This document shows positions 1-11,840 of a DNA stretch of 64,000 nt, piece by piece. Both the position numbers and the translations under genes were made by a program. Within the stretch, counting starts at the first letter, position 1; every line of letters starts with the position of its first letter. Location of the stretch: assembly GCA_013306675.1 (NCBI GenBank), contig JABLUY010000124.1, positions 43,189 through 107,188 of the forward strand. The letters run 5' to 3'. Below the pieces are notes generated by a model that did not search any database, was not told the DNA's origin, and was given only the letters and a program-made list of their open reading frames with translations. Source of the DNA: Thraustochytrium sp. TN22 (Eukaryota > Sar > Bigyra > Thraustochytrida > Thraustochytriidae).

Positions 1-1319
1 AGCTCGAAGAGCAGGCAGCCTACCTGCCACCAGTCCGTGGTGAGGTTGTGGCCGGTGCCCTTGATCTGCTCGGGGCTCATGTAATAGCGCGTGCCGCAGA
101 GGCTAAAGGTGAAGCCGTAGCGGCGGCGGTCGTCCTCAACGCGCTTGGGCCGCAGCGAGAGCTGCTTGGAGAGGCCAAGGTCAATGAGCTTGATGTGGCC
201 GTCGGTGTCGAGCATGATGTTCTCGAGCTTGATGTCGCGGTGCATGATGCCCTGCGTGTGGAGGCTGCCGACGGCCGCGACGAGCTCTGCGGTGAGCTGC
301 GAGGCGGCGCCGAGACCGAGGCGCTTGCGCGTGCGGATGAGGCTCCAGAGGTCGCCGCGCGGGGCGAACTCCTGCGCGAGCATGATGCGGCCGCGCTCGC
401 GAAAGGCAAAGGCGAGGCGCGCCACCCAGCGGTTGTCGGCGAGCTGGCCGAGCAAGAGGCGCTCGGTGATCTGCTTCTCGAGCTTGAGCTGGCCGATGCC
501 CTTGGGCGCGGCCCTGCTGCCGTGGCCCTTGCCGCGGCGCTTGTTCTCGCGACGGCGCTCGGCCTCGGCGCGCGCCGCGGCGACCTGCTCCTCGCGCATC
601 TCCTTGAGCGCCAGCACCGTGCCGGTGGCCTTGTGCGCGACAAGCGTCACCTTGCCGAAGTGGCCGGCGCCGAGCAGCAGCAGCGGCTCGAAGTCGGCGC
701 GGCGCGCGGGCGCGCGCTGCGAGGCGCGGTCCAGCGCGCGCAGCCAGCGCCCGTGCTGCTCGCGCGAGGCGCAGATGAGCTCCACATGCTGCACACGGTG
801 CTTGTGCTTCTCGCAAACGTACGAGACCTCGAAGGCGTAGCGCGTCCTCTTGGCGGGCCGCTCCTTGCTCGTGTCCATCACGACGGCGCCCTCCAGGTTG
901 ATGACGCGCGCCTTGAGCCCCAGGTCCACGGCGGCGCGCCGCAGCGCCTCGCCGTCGTCCGTGTTCCCTGCTCCCTCGGCACCCCCGCGGTTCGCGGGCG
1001 AGGCGGCCAGAACACCCCCCGCCTTGACCGGCGCCTCCTCCGCCGCTGACGACGCCCGCGAGGAGGCGGGCGAGGCGGCCTCGGAGGACGCCGACGAGGC
1101 GCGGCCGGCCTCGTCCTGCGGCTGCTCGGCCTCGGGCGCGGCCTTGCTCGCGAGCGTCAGCTGCACGCCGTGGGGCGCCTCATCCAGCACGAGGTAGTTG
1201 CCGCGCAGGCGCGCCACCATGGCGCGCTTGCTGTGCCCAGGCAGCGGCAGCGCGCGCCGCCTCCGCTCCACGAGCACGTCCTCCAGCGCGCTCGGCAGCC
1301 GCTCCACCAGCGCCCGCAT
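1..1319 (-). CDS. PH-domain AGC-type serine/threonine kinase (3' end off window)
   Basis: A minus-strand frame is open from an ATG at 1317-1319 to the window edge, so about 439 residues of the N-terminal part are visible. Residues ~35-200 look like a PH domain interrupted by an Ala/Ser-rich loop (~60-125) and ending in a typical PH last helix (RWLRALDRAS). The kinase domain starts at ~210 with glycine loop GAGHFGKV, ATP lysine in LALKEM, catalytic loop HRDIKLEN and activation segment CGTRYYMSPEQ, then DWWQVGCLLFEL. PH plus AGC kinase is the Akt-like order and suggests phosphoinositide-guided membrane recruitment (family knowledge). The metal-binding triplet is DLG instead of DFG, as in some AGC kinases. 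The C-terminal tail, which would settle the subfamily, is missing. No intron is apparent. The start could be further upstream because the frame stays open before this ATG. Confidence 0.8.
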   Translation of the reverse strand, partial: MRALVERLPSALEDVLVERRRRALPLPGHSKRAMVARLRGNYLVLDEAPHGVQLTLASKAAPEAEQPQDEAGRASSASSEAASPASSRASSAAEEAPVKAGGVLAASPANRGGAEGAGNTDDGEALRRAAVDLGLKARVINLEGAVVMDTSKERPAKRTRYAFEVSYVCEKHKHRVQHVELICASREQHGRWLRALDRASQRAPARRADFEPLLLLGAGHFGKVTLVAHKATGTVLALKEMREEQVAAARAEAERRRENKRRGKGHGSRAAPKGIGQLKLEKQITERLLLGQLADNRWVARLAFAFRERGRIMLAQEFAPRGDLWSLIRTRKRLGLGAASQLTAELVAAVGSLHTQGIMHRDIKLENIMLDTDGHIKLIDLGLSKQLSLRPKRVEDDRRRYGFTFSLCGTRYYMSPEQIKGTGHNLTTDWWQVGCLLFE

Positions 1320-1998
1320 CCTGCTCAGCTGCTTCTGCTCTGCTCTGCTCTGCTCTTGCCCTGCTCCGCGCGCGGGCAGGCGCCGCCGTTCCTGATTTGC
1401 TGCTCGCGTCGCGCCACCCGCCCGCCGTCACCGCGCCGTGACCGCGCGCGCCGCTTCGTCGATTCGCCCGAAGACTCCTGCTTCCTCCGTCAACTTCCCT
1501 CCTTCCTCCTTCCCTGCTCAGCAAGGCTTGTGCGTCACCCCAGCCAGGTCCGACAGAACCCCTGCCGCACGCCACTGCGCTGCGCTGCGCTGCGCTCAGC
1601 TGCGCTCAGCGCCCTGGCTGGCTGCCGTCACCGGCGCTGCGGCGCGAGCGGCCGAGGCCGGCCAGCCGGCTCGGAGCCGCGCGGCGCCGAGCGAGGCCGC
1701 GGCGCGGCGCGGCGCTACTGACCTGATACGGCGAGGCGGGTCGCTCGGCGCCGCCGTCTTGGCACGGGCCGGCGTTACTAACGCGCGACCCGCGCTGCGT
1801 CCGCCCCCCTCAATGGGCTAACCGAATGGACGGGAAACTGGCAGCGAGACCGCCGCTGCGGCGCGGCGCCGACAGTGGCTTGGTCGCGCTTGCGCTCGCG
1901 GCGCGCGGCGCGCGGCGTCGAACCTTGACTCGACGGCAGGCGGGCAGTGGCTGCGTGAGTCGAGCGCTGGACACGCGCGCTGTGCTGAGAGAGATCAG
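1320..1998. other. GC-rich spacer with short tandem repeats
   Basis: No gene is supported here. The stretch lies 5' of the kinase gene. It holds a (TGCTC)n tract at about 1334-1357 and a (CTGCG)n tract at about 1575-1609. Any promoter of the kinase would lie here, but no core element stands out. Confidence 0.5.
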
Positions 1999-2995
1999 GA
2001 CTCGGGGTCCACGTCAAAGTCGTTGGGCGCCGCAATGGGCGGGTTGGGCGCGACAGGCGCTGGCGCAGGCTTCACTACTCTGAATCGTCATCGTCAGCCT
2101 GGCTGGCGCAGGTGCAGGCAGTGCGGCGCGGTGCTGCGCGCGCGCGCGTGGACTGGAGGCCGCGGCGAGGGAGGCGGCCACGCCCTCCCAAGGCGGCGGC
2201 AACACGCGTTGAACACGGACAGGACTCAGGCGAGGCGAGCGCGCGAGGGCGCGCGAGCGAGCGAGCGAGGGCGGGCAGAGGCGGCGCGTTGCCAGAAAGC
2301 GCCGCCGGAGCACGGCTTGGTTGCGCCGCGCCCGGTACGTGGGCGGAGCAGGCTTCGCTGTTCCCGGCGCGATGTGCGGGGGAGCTGCGGGCCGTGGGTA
2401 GGCGCAGTTAGGCGCGATGTAGAGGGGCTGGCGAAGCTGCGGGGCGCGGGGATGCTGCGAGGCCCCACCAGCCCACTTCAAAACTGCGCGCGAGAGCATG
2501 GCATCGCCGAAAGCAGGCGGAGCGGAATGAAGAGGACGAATCGGCAACCAAGCTCGCCAAGCAAGCCGAAGCCATTTAGCTACGATGCCCCGGACCGTGG
2601 ACGCCGCCGGCCGCCGGCCGGCCGGCCGCCACCGCCCGCACCTGCGCGGCACGGCGCAGCAGGGGCAACGAGAGCAAGAAGAAGCACAGGCCCGCGACCA
2701 GGCAGGCGCCCAGCACCTTGGAGCGAATGGCCTGGCTACGCAGGCGCCCGCCGCAGACGCAGAGTCGGCCAGCCGCCAGCCACGGACTGCCTGCTCCGGG
2801 ACCTCCTGATGGTGGAGTCGAGATTCCGAAGCAGGCTGCTTGCGCGGCGTGAGCTGGCAGCTTTGCTGTCCCAGAGACGCGCGGCGCCGCGTCACCGCGC
2901 GGCTCGGCGAGGGCGAGCTGAGCCCCGACGGCTCGGTACACCCCGGCGTGACTGGCACTGGCAGTCGGAGCCGCCGACTGCAGGTGGCGAAAAGA
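1999..2995 (-). CDS. Possible spliced gene for a small single-pass membrane protein (model unresolved)
   Basis: Three minus-strand segments have strongly coding-like composition but lie in different frames, as exons would. The first, about 2880-2990, encodes a Ser/Arg-rich stretch. The second, about 2650-2750, encodes one clear hydrophobic segment (LGACLVAGLCFFLLSLPLL) flanked by basic residues, preceded by a plausible AG acceptor and followed by GT candidates. The third, 1999 to ~2072, encodes a Pro/Ala-rich tail ending NDFDVDPES and a TGA at 1999-2001. No ATG could be assigned to the first segment, so exon limits are approximate and the whole may be chance. If real it is a type II or tail-region membrane protein of unknown role. 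Low confidence. Confidence 0.3.
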
Positions 2996-3910
2996 GCGAG
3001 CCGACCTGCGTCCGCCCCGGCGCCGGCGCGTGCCGGGCGTCTTTTGCGTTGCGCACGCCGCGGCGCGGGTTGCGCTGTCGTTAGCTCAGCTCAATGTCTG
3101 TAATCATAAAATACGTGGGTTGGCCCGGGTGTACGGCGGCAGCCGCAGCGTGCGTGCCTGAGCTCTGGCTTGCGCAAGGATAGGCGAGACCCCCGCCTCA
3201 CCATCATCGTAAAGACCTGCGGCACATTTCGGAGGTGCTGGAGAGGACACTCTCCGTGCTTGCGGCTGTTTGCGCTCGTTCTGAGATTTCCAAGCAGTTG
3301 GAGCCTTTCCAAGGCGACTTTCCACGCACCGACGACAGCCGCGCGGCACCCCAAAGACAAGTAATGCACTTGTCTATGTAGCCAGAGGGCTACGGGCTAC
3401 CCCTGCCGCTGGCTGCCGCTGGCGGCCGCTGGCCAGCTGCCACGTAACGTTAGAGCGCGGCGCGTGCGGCGACGCGTGGCGTCCGGCGCGTGTTGCGCAC
3501 GCGCCGCGCGTCACAGTGCCAGTCGCAGACTCGCAGCCAGTGGTAGTAGACTCTTTACCTCACTATCATGCTCGCTGTCACTGCATGGCGTCACTGCCAC
3601 CGGGGATAGCGTGCGGACTCCGAGACCGGCTCGGAGTCCAAGTGCATCAAGCAGAGCACTGCGAGGACAATGGGTAGCTGTAGCTTTGGGTCTCGCTGGT
3701 TTCCTTCCTTTTTTGCAGCCTGTGCATAGCCTGCGACCTCTCCACGACAGTCGGACACCGATCATCTTGAATTCTCGGTCTGCTGTGATTGAAAGCGGTG
3801 TGGCACCGGGGTGCCTGTGCACGAGCTCTAGCTCTAGCTAGCTAGCTAGCTACTAGTAGTCTAACTTATAAGCGAGCGAGCGAGCTGGCGGCAGTTCGAA
3901 ATCATCTGCG
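2996..3910. other. Spacer upstream of paralogue A, with (CTAG)n and a TATA-like site
   Basis: No convincing gene. A CTAG/GCTA tandem tract sits at about 3826-3852 and a TATA-like TTATAA at about 3866-3871, some 40 bases before the ATG of paralogue A. That spacing would fit a core promoter, but this is inference from position only. Confidence 0.45.
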
Positions 3911-6900
3911 ATGCCGACGAGGTGGCTCTCGCGAGAGTCCACCGCGAGAGAGCTGACACCTGCGGCCTCCTCGGCGGAGCGGCAGCAGCTGCACCATCAG
4001 CACCAGCAGCACCAGCACCAGCAGCGCCAGCACCAGCCGCAGCAGCTCCAGAAGAGCGAGGATGAGCACCAACTTGTCGTGCAGGTGTGGTCGGTGCAGC
4101 ATGAGGAGGACGAGCTGTCCATGACTCAGCGCGACGCCGACGAGAAAAAGGTCCGGCGGCACTTCGCGGGCCGCAAGGCGAGCACCGTCGCGCCGTCGTC
4201 CGTTTGGCACGAGCGAGACGCCGAGCATGAGGAGGAGGACTACGAGGACGACGATGAGCATGAGCATGAACATGAACATGTTCATGCTGAGCATGAGCAT
4301 CATGAACATGAACATGAACATGAGGAGGACGGTCATCACGACCCGGACGGTGAACCGGCAGACCGAAAGCGCGTGGCGGTCAACACGACAGCGCCGGAGC
4401 GAGATGACGATGGCACCTTCGGTGTCCGCACATACTACGTGAGTATGCTGCTGTCTGTCGCGTACATTGCCTCCTGCTTGGTACTCGTGGGATACGTCCT
4501 CTTGGACAGCGAGCCGGTGCCACGAAGCACCGGCGAGTGTGACAGCTTGGCAGACCTGGCTGACTACAATCAAACCACGGAGCTCGTCTGGCTCGGGCGC
4601 TGCGTCGACATTGAGGAGATCCGTGGGCTCCTGGACGCCAGCACTGTGCTGGACACGTACGAGTTCTCGTTCCAAGCTGCATATGCGCTGGAGGGCGACT
4701 CGCCGTCGCGCGGCCCAGTGGCAACTCTCTTTACCGACGCCAGCGAGAGCGCGGTCAAGGGCTGCTTCACTGCCTCTGGACAAACGCTTTACTCGGCATG
4801 GCAAATGATCTGGTTCCCGCTTGGGATCTTGGCGAGTGCCTCACTGAGCATCCATCGTGACAGCAAGAAGGCCCGCAAGAACCCACTCGCCATGGTACGC
4901 GCCGCCTGGCTGGCCAAGAAGATCGCCGCAACTGGTGATGTCAACCGCCAGAAAGAGGGTGCTGCGGACGACCGCGCTGGTCTGCGCAAGCATCTCGAGA
5001 ACTTGCAGATACGAGCTGCAGAGGCACAGTCTGATGCGGAGAAGGTCGCACAGGAGCTGGCCAAGTGCGAGTCTGCGCTCAAGATCACCCAGGATCGAGT
5101 CGCGGCGCTTGCGCAGCGCCGCGAAGAGGCGCTCGACCACCGAGAGAACATGCAAGCTAACTTGCGCCACGCGGAGAGCAACCAACGCACCAGCCTGGTG
5201 TTGGCAAGCGTCGTCAGCGAGCAAGAGGTCGCCATTCAAGACGCCGAGGACGCCCTCGGCGCTGCGCAAGAGGCAGCCGAAGTCGCTCAGCAGCAATGGC
5301 GGGCCGCCCTCGCCGAGCTCCGCAGAACGAGAACGCACACGGACGCCAAGCGCAAGGAGCTCCGCGACAAGAGAGATCATGCCTTGCAATACCAAGGTCG
5401 CAGCAGGATGGATCCTCTCGCGGACAGCCTGAGCAAGTCGCTCGACCTGCTCGAAGAAGAGTTCAACCGAAGGAAGCGGCTGGTCGTCCTTCCTTGCGCC
5501 TGGCTGCGCTCCACAGAGGAAACGGAGCCAAGTAGTGCTCCCGACGACGAGGCCCTTGGTGCCGAGCGAATGAAGATTCGCCGTTTACTGAAGCGGAGAG
5601 AGCGAAGGGCGTGGGTCTGGTGGCTTCTGGCGGCATCCACTTTTGTTCTGAGTCTAGCCATTAGCATCTCAGAGGTTGTGCGCATGCAAACTCGAGACGC
5701 CGAGAACCTCGATCTCATGCAGCCATTCCCGGCCTGTCCTCGGCTCTCAGATCTCCTCATCACCTCGCACGTGCTCTTTGGAGGCGAGTGCACGGACTGG
5801 ATGCACGTTCACAAGGTTTTGGTCGCCATCGAGGACGCCGGGGACGCGTTGCAAAAGGGTGGGGAGCTCGCCGACCAAATTGCTGGTGCGGTGGGTATCA
5901 GCAGCCAGATCAGGCAGCTGGCCGTGCAAACCCGCGAATGCCTACGGCGTCTGCCCTCGCTACGCGCCAGCGTGGGCCTCAAGTCGAGCTCGTTGACTGT
6001 GACCTTGCCAAGCTTTGCTCTCTTCATTGGCATCTCTCGCCCCAAGATTCGCTGGAAGTTCGTGCCATCGAGCGTGCGAGACGTGATATGGTACGTGATG
6101 CGCCTCTGCATCACGAGCCTTGACATGGCTCTACTGGTCGTTACCAAGCCCTTTGAGCTTGCCGCCAGGTACTTTTTTCGTGCGCGAGATGCGCAGCATA
6201 AGTGGTGGCGGTGGCTACTGCTTTTCCTCATCCTCGGTTCATCGATCGCGCTCGGCGTTGACTTCGGCACCCGCTCGGCTGATGTCTTCCCTGAAACACC
6301 GGCTTCCACGCCCACTGTGCCGCCAACCTCATATCCGACGCTCGCCCCTACGCTCGCCCCTACGCTCGCCCCAGTGCAGCCCATTGGCCCGCCAGCCCCA
6401 GGACCCACCACGAGCTCGCCGACATCCAACCCGACGGCAAGCCCGACCGGGCCAACGAGTACCCCTGCGCCGCTCACATCTCCGCCAGCAACCCTTCCGA
6501 GTCCAACACCCCCGACCCCAGCCACCATCTCTCCCACAATGCCGCCGCAGCCACTTCCGGTCTGGGCACTGGCAGTGTTGGTCGCTCTGCTCGTCCTGCT
6601 CGTGTTGTTCGGACTGGTAGGCTGTCGGCTCTGGTTCTCGGAGGTGTCGAAGGAGTTGAACTTCAAGGACTTCGATCCTACGTCATGCTTGACCATCGGC
6701 CATTGGCCTAGTTGCGCGACCTTTCGCATGTGGCCAAAGGCGCGGTCGTGCGCACCTACCCTCGCATTTCCCGGCAGCTGGTTCACAGGCGTCTGGCCGC
6801 GGAGCTCAAGTTTCTCTTTCGCGAGCCTGCGCGCCTTCGCGGTTTTCGTTGGACGGGGCTTCAGCACGATAATCATTGGAGGCAGCCTCCTCGCTCTCAT

Positions 6901-9340
6901 GTCGCCCGTGCTCGCTCTTGCGGCCGCGGGCGGTCTCCTCTTCGGAGTCGCTATGGCAGCAGGGAGCATCGTCGCAGCTGCACGCTGGGCCAGCTTCATT
7001 GTGTTTCGTGGTGCAGTCCGCGGTCTACGAGCAAGGCTCCCTCGCTGGGCCTGGTCGGCGCGCCTCCGACGCCGGCCGCAACGAACAGAGCATAGGCCGC
7101 TTCCAGCGCCGGAAGGGCGATGCTTACCACGAGCACCAAGCTGCATTCCGCGATCGCGTACTTGTCCATTGCATCCGTCTGAGCCCCGAAGAGGCTGCTC
7201 CGAGTGCACCTGCCAGGAGCACCATAAGCCCAAGAAGGAGGCTCTTGGTGGCATGTGCCGCGAGTGTTACGAGCGCGACATCTACTGTGTCAGGCACAAT
7301 CGAGTCCGTACGGACGAGGCGGTCTGTCTCGTGTGCAAGGACCCGTGCAAGCGATGCTCGCGCAAGGGCAAGCGCGGCATCAAGCTCCCCGCACGTGAGG
7401 AATGCAAGCGCCACTGGTGCACCTTGCACCGGAGAGAGGCGGCCAACGACAGCGGACGTTGCACCGTTTGTCTCCACGAGCACTGCACATTCCACGACGA
7501 TGACCGCGAGGCCCCTCCGCGTCGCGATTGCAGCAAACATTGGTGCTTCGCAGCGCAGCATCGCGCCGCTGCGCCCGATGGCGGCCTGCCGAAGCCGTGC
7601 GAGGTGTGCCAGGATCCCTGCGGGCTTTGCGAAGACGGCGCCAAACAGCCTCGTACGGCATGCGAGGAGCACTTTTGTCCTCTGCATGGCTGCAGCAAGG
7701 TGGCGCAGGGCATTGACGACCCGTCCTGGGTCTGTGAAGCGTGTGCAGACCCTTGCCGCCGATGCAGTGGGCCACAGCGCCCGAAGCGCGACATGTGCAC
7801 GGAGCACTACTGTCGCCAGCACGATCGCGAGACGCCCTGCCTCATCTGCGATGAACCATGCTCCTGCCATCCAGACACCGCGCTGCAAGAGTGCGCCGAG
7901 TGCTTCTGCGCGCGACACGCGCTTGACCTGTGCTGCCTCTCCGACACGTGCATGCATGGCTACTGCTCAAAGTGTACCTGCGGCACCTGCAAGCGCAAGC
8001 TCGACGAGGGTGAGGAGCTCATGGAGGATGGGCGCTGCGCCCAGTGCCAAAACATGTGCCAGCACGGCATTGAGAGGACTCAGTGCGGCGACTGCTGGTG
8101 CGCTGAGCACAACGAGCCTCGCGAGGAGATGCCCGAGGGCTCCAATGTCACCATGCTGTGCAGGAGCTGTAACACCTGTCGTCACCGCGTTCATCCCCGC
8201 AAGGACTGCCCGTTGTGCTTCTGTCGGGACCATGGTCTCAACAAGCTCATTCTGGACGGCGGAGACCTACTTTACTGCCCCAAGTGTCCGTGCTTTCCGC
8301 TCCCGCTCACGAAGACGCGGTTCTGCAAGCTTGTCGCCAAGCTGTACAATGCCGTGGGCGTGCACATTGGAAAGGCTCCCTTTCCTGGCCACGCACTCGG
8401 CACGAACAGGGCCGAAGAGAAGGCCACTGCTGCTGATGCTGCTGCTGGCTTTGGCGACAATGATATGCTCAGCTGGACGGACGTGTGGAGTCAGGTGAGC
8501 TGTAAGCAATTCGCCCTGCAGCCTCTCTCCTTCATGACCTCTGGTGGGCGGCATGTATCAGAGCCTAAGATGACCGCAAAGACACACCGTTGTGTGCGAG
8601 CCATCTGCGCTACGATCAACGCCATCCAATTGGGGGTGTTGAGGCCGCTCTCGATCGAGGAGGTCAACACACGCCACTCTGAGGCCCGCCGCAGGTCGCA
8701 CCCGGATGCGCATGCGCGCATTCCCTGGATTTGGAAAGGAACGATGCAAGCAGAGCGCATGCCGCCGCCGACTTTTACTACTCGGATGGTGTCCAATTTA
8801 TGGAGGACCCCCCGGGCCGTCGACCCAGGCACCGAGGCGAATGCGCGCTGCTTCGTCAACGAAGAACTTATAGCAGCGCTCGAGTCCGATACACGCTGGT
8901 GGCCGCAAGATGCCACGGACGACTCATCAGGGGTCCTTTCCGGCGCCTCGTTCGAAAATATCACGTCTGACCGCGTCATTACGTCTGACCGCTTCGATCC
9001 AATGCGCGACAAACTCGGAGTCCACGATCGGGAAGGCGACCTCCTCGAGATGGCCTTCTTCGCTGACCTCTGGAGGACAACGCATGCCATGCAGCAACAT
9101 GTGCGGGCCTCCACGCAGCAACATGTGCGGGCCTCCACGCAGCAACAAAGGCGGGCCTCCACGCAGCAACATGTGCTGGCCTCGAAGTTCTTTCAACTCG
9201 AGCGCCTCCACCATTACCTCACCGACCCGAACTTTCGGCGAGTTGAGCAGATGTGCACCGCGATGAGCCACGTAGATAGAAGCCACGACGCTGAAGCTCA
9301 AGATGCTGCCGCAGCCGCCAACGAGGACGAGGACGATGAG

Positions 9341-9384
<44 letters not shown>

Positions 9385-9511
9385 CGACGACGGCGGCGGC
9401 GGTGCTGATGATAGGAGGGCCGACCAGCGTCAAGGCTATCCCACGCGAGTGGAGGCGCTTGCTCTCATGCGCAAGCGAGACAGCGGCCCCGCGCCAAGCA
9501 AAGAAACATAA
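3911..9511 (+). CDS. Giant multi-pass membrane protein with Cys/His module array, paralogue A
   Basis: A 1866-residue single-exon protein; I do not recognise the family. Residues 1-170 are cytosolic-type, Gln/His- then Glu/His-rich (GAGCAT/GAACAT repeats). TM1 is ~175-198, followed by ectodomain 1 (~200-290, with LVWLGRCV) and TM2 (~292-314). A coiled coil runs ~350-520. TM3 is ~567-590, ectodomain 2 ~605-690 (CPRLSD), TM4 ~696-710, and another hydrophobic stretch ~766-782. A Pro/Thr/Ser-rich loop with TLAP repeats (~795-880) precedes a TM at ~883-905 and a hydrophobic hairpin at ~984-1035. Residues ~1070-1465 hold about nine Cys/His modules of the form CxxCxDPCxxC...CxxHWCxxH, likely zinc sites. 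The C-terminal region shares LPLTK, PWIW and WWP motifs with B and C and ends with a four-copy 8-residue repeat (~1728-1760) and poly-Asp. It is the most diverged of the three paralogues and has the shortest Cys/His array. Confidence 0.85.
4255..4325 (+). repeat. GAGCAT/GAACAT hexamer tract in paralogue A
   Basis: Degenerate hexamers encode alternating His-Glu residues (about residues 116-138 of paralogue A). The His/Glu run is cytosolic by the predicted topology. B and C do not have it. Confidence 0.8.
9093..9185 (+). repeat. 24-bp tandem repeat, four copies, in paralogue A
   Basis: Four in-frame copies encode QQHVRAST-type octapeptides. The third copy is changed to QQQRRAST and the fourth to QQHVLASK. 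The repeat is a whole number of codons, so copy number can vary without a frameshift. Confidence 0.85.
9337..9392 (+). repeat. (GAC)n poly-Asp tract
   Basis: A trinucleotide run encodes about 18 consecutive Asp residues near the C-terminus of paralogue A. B and C also end in acidic tails but with shorter DDDED-type runs. Confidence 0.85.
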
Positions 9512-10129
9512 TTATTTTGGAGCACCAACACGAACCGCTCCTGCTGATGGTGAATGAGCAGAAGCCCTTGCGCTCATCTACTTGTGCGCAAGCGCGACCG
9601 GAATTGCGCGCCGAGCAGGGAGCCGCGTTGGACTCAACGAGGGTCGCTTGGGCGGCATGTGTCGAGACAAGCCAGCGAGTGGAAAAGCAGTGGCTATCGA
9701 GTGCTCCGATGAATCGGCAGCGGCGGCCAGGTCAGTGAGGGCAAAAGGGCGCTCGCTGTCAAGCAAAAGAGACACGCATTATGCTTTAGACTCTGGGGCA
9801 AGGCATGGCGCGGTGGGACTGTCTGCGCAACTTGAACTTCCGGATGGGGAATGCTGTGGGTGGAGGGCTTCGGTGTTGATGGAGAGGTCATTGTCTGATG
9901 GACCGTGACTACCACGCGCAAATCATGTGGCCGATTTCGCCACTCTGGAACCTTGGGCCCTCGCGGCAGCTTTTCACCGCGCTTCTCCTGGCCAGGGGTG
10001 TACATGACGTTGGGCGGCCGCCCGTCTCGGATCTCCCACACACACCACGCGCATTGCAGCGGGGCGGGCTCGTCCCATTGGCCTAAAAGACCAGCGCGCG
10101 GTCGAATCTCGTGACGGCCTCATGGCTGC

Positions 10130-10600
10130 CGCTTGTCAAAATGCGTTCGCGCAGCTCCTTTGTGCCGGGAGAAGGTTGGCGAGAAGCGCCTGGTTCGCGC
10201 AGAAGACATCGAGCCATACAAAGACCTTCTGCGAGTACTGGTCGTTGAATTGCTTGACGAGCGCCCCGTACAAACCGCGTGCGGCAAGAAGACGTGCTCG
10301 GCAACGTCCTCAAAACTCTATTCCTCGCACAGCTTGAATTCTGGCCCAAGATCACGCAGAGGTCCTCGTTCACTCAAACAGCTCTCACTTGGGCGAGGTT
10401 GCCGCCCAGTTCTGCCACGGGTCGCCATGTGGAACCCAGGTTCAACTTGTCGCCGAGCTCATGGAACGCCACAACAAGCACGACGTCCTATGCGAGCCTG
10501 CTGTCCACTCTGCCCTGGAGCACATTCTGCAGCGCGTCAAGCTGTTGCTTCGACGACGCGCCGCTGCTCTGTCTCGTACGCCGAGGCCCTGCGCGCGCGC
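10130..10600 (+). pseudogene. Coding-like fragment spread over three frames (possible decayed gene)
   Basis: Three adjoining plus-strand pieces read like one protein but in successive frames: about 10170-10275 (ends DLLRVLVVELLDERPVQT), about 10279-10350 (DVLGNVLKTLFLAQLEFW) and about 10360-10560 (VAAQFCHGSPCGTQV then LVAELMERHNKHDVL). The frame changes occur without convincing GT-AG borders, so frameshift decay is more likely than introns. The family is not recognised. On the other strand, 9890-10050 has another coding-like piece with a CAWC motif, so the A-B spacer may contain remnants of more than one sequence. Confidence 0.35.
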
Positions 10601-11782
10601 GCCGTCAGGCACATGATGCCGCCCCCGCGCGGGCAGATCTTCAGCCAGGAGCCGGCTCCGAGTCAGCGCCGGCCACCACCTCGCGCTCGTTCCCAGCCGT
10701 CGCCGCTTCTTCCATGCTCGTCGCGGCGCGTGCAGCAAAAGTAGAAGCAAAACTCCTCAGCTCACGCAGTGTCGGAGGCTGTCGGAGGGCGCCTGACACG
10801 TGCTCAAGAGCGCTTGAGAGCGCCTGCGGGAGCGCTTGAGAGCGCCTGAAAACGCTCGAGAGCGCCAAGCGCGGCCAAGCGCGCCAGGCAAGGCGGGCAT
10901 CAAGAGAAGCGCCTCTGCGCGTCTGCTCGCGCGAGCTTGCGGCGCAGCGGGCCGGCCGCCAGGCACGACGACCGGCATGCGCTGCGCAGGCTGCACTGCG
11001 CACGCTTCACCGCTCACGTCTCAGGTGGTGCGATGCCAAGGAGGCTGCACTCATCAACGCGAGGACCGGACAAATATTGCGTGCAGCACGGCACTGCACA
11101 GCAGCCGCCACTGCGGACCCTGCTGGCTGAGAGCGCCGCGCCGTGCGGAGCGGAGTTTGCCAATGTGCAGAAGCGATCTCGGCCACTTGCCCTTGAAGGT
11201 TTAGTTAGACGCCGCGCAGGCCTGCCGCGGCCTTTCCAGGCGGGCAGCAAGGCTGCCAGCCCGACGCCCGGACGCCGTCGCCAGCCCTCGCGAAGACCGG
11301 GGGGTTGGAGCAAGCCTTGACAGCGACCCGAGGCCGCGCCACGACGGCAAGCCTCGCACGCCCGCCTTCCACCGCCTGCTGCGATCAAGACGCGGGTTGC
11401 GCGTGCAGTGCGCTGCAAAGTTGTCGCGAGTAGGGTGTACAAGTTTTCCATACATCCATGTCCTGCGGGGACGGGGTCGCCGCGCGCCACTGCACTGGAG
11501 GGAGCGCGAGCGCCCGGCCCCGGAGGCTGGGCCGGGCCGGGCGGCGGCTCGCGGATCGGGCTCGCCCGGAGGCCGCCCGAGTCGGCGCCGCGAACAGGAA
11601 ATACGGCGGGAGCGGCGGCGCGCGCGGCTCCAGTTCGTCCGATCTGAACAACTTGAAGGGCTGACTCAAGCAGCGAGCTCGAGCTCTTGTCACCTGGCTG
11701 GCGCGATCGGCGGCCGGGACGCCCGCCTGCAAGCGCTGGGAGGCTGGCTAGCGCTGCCGACAGGGCCTGAGCAGGCAGCAGC

Positions 11783-11840
11783 AGCAGCCTGCAGGCTGCT
11801 CGCGGCTGGAAGCAGGCTGCTCGCGGCTGGAAGCAGGAGG
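11783..11840 (+). repeat. 21-bp tandem repeat
   Basis: About two and a half copies of a 21-base unit containing GGCTGCTCGCGGCTGGAAGC, upstream of paralogue B. No function is evident. Confidence 0.7.

Noticed and set aside
6876-8498. 540-codon alternative plus frame inside paralogue A
   Set aside because: It is the +1 shadow of the Cys-rich coding frame; Ser/Arg-rich with no domain, while the main frame shows ordered Cys/His modules.
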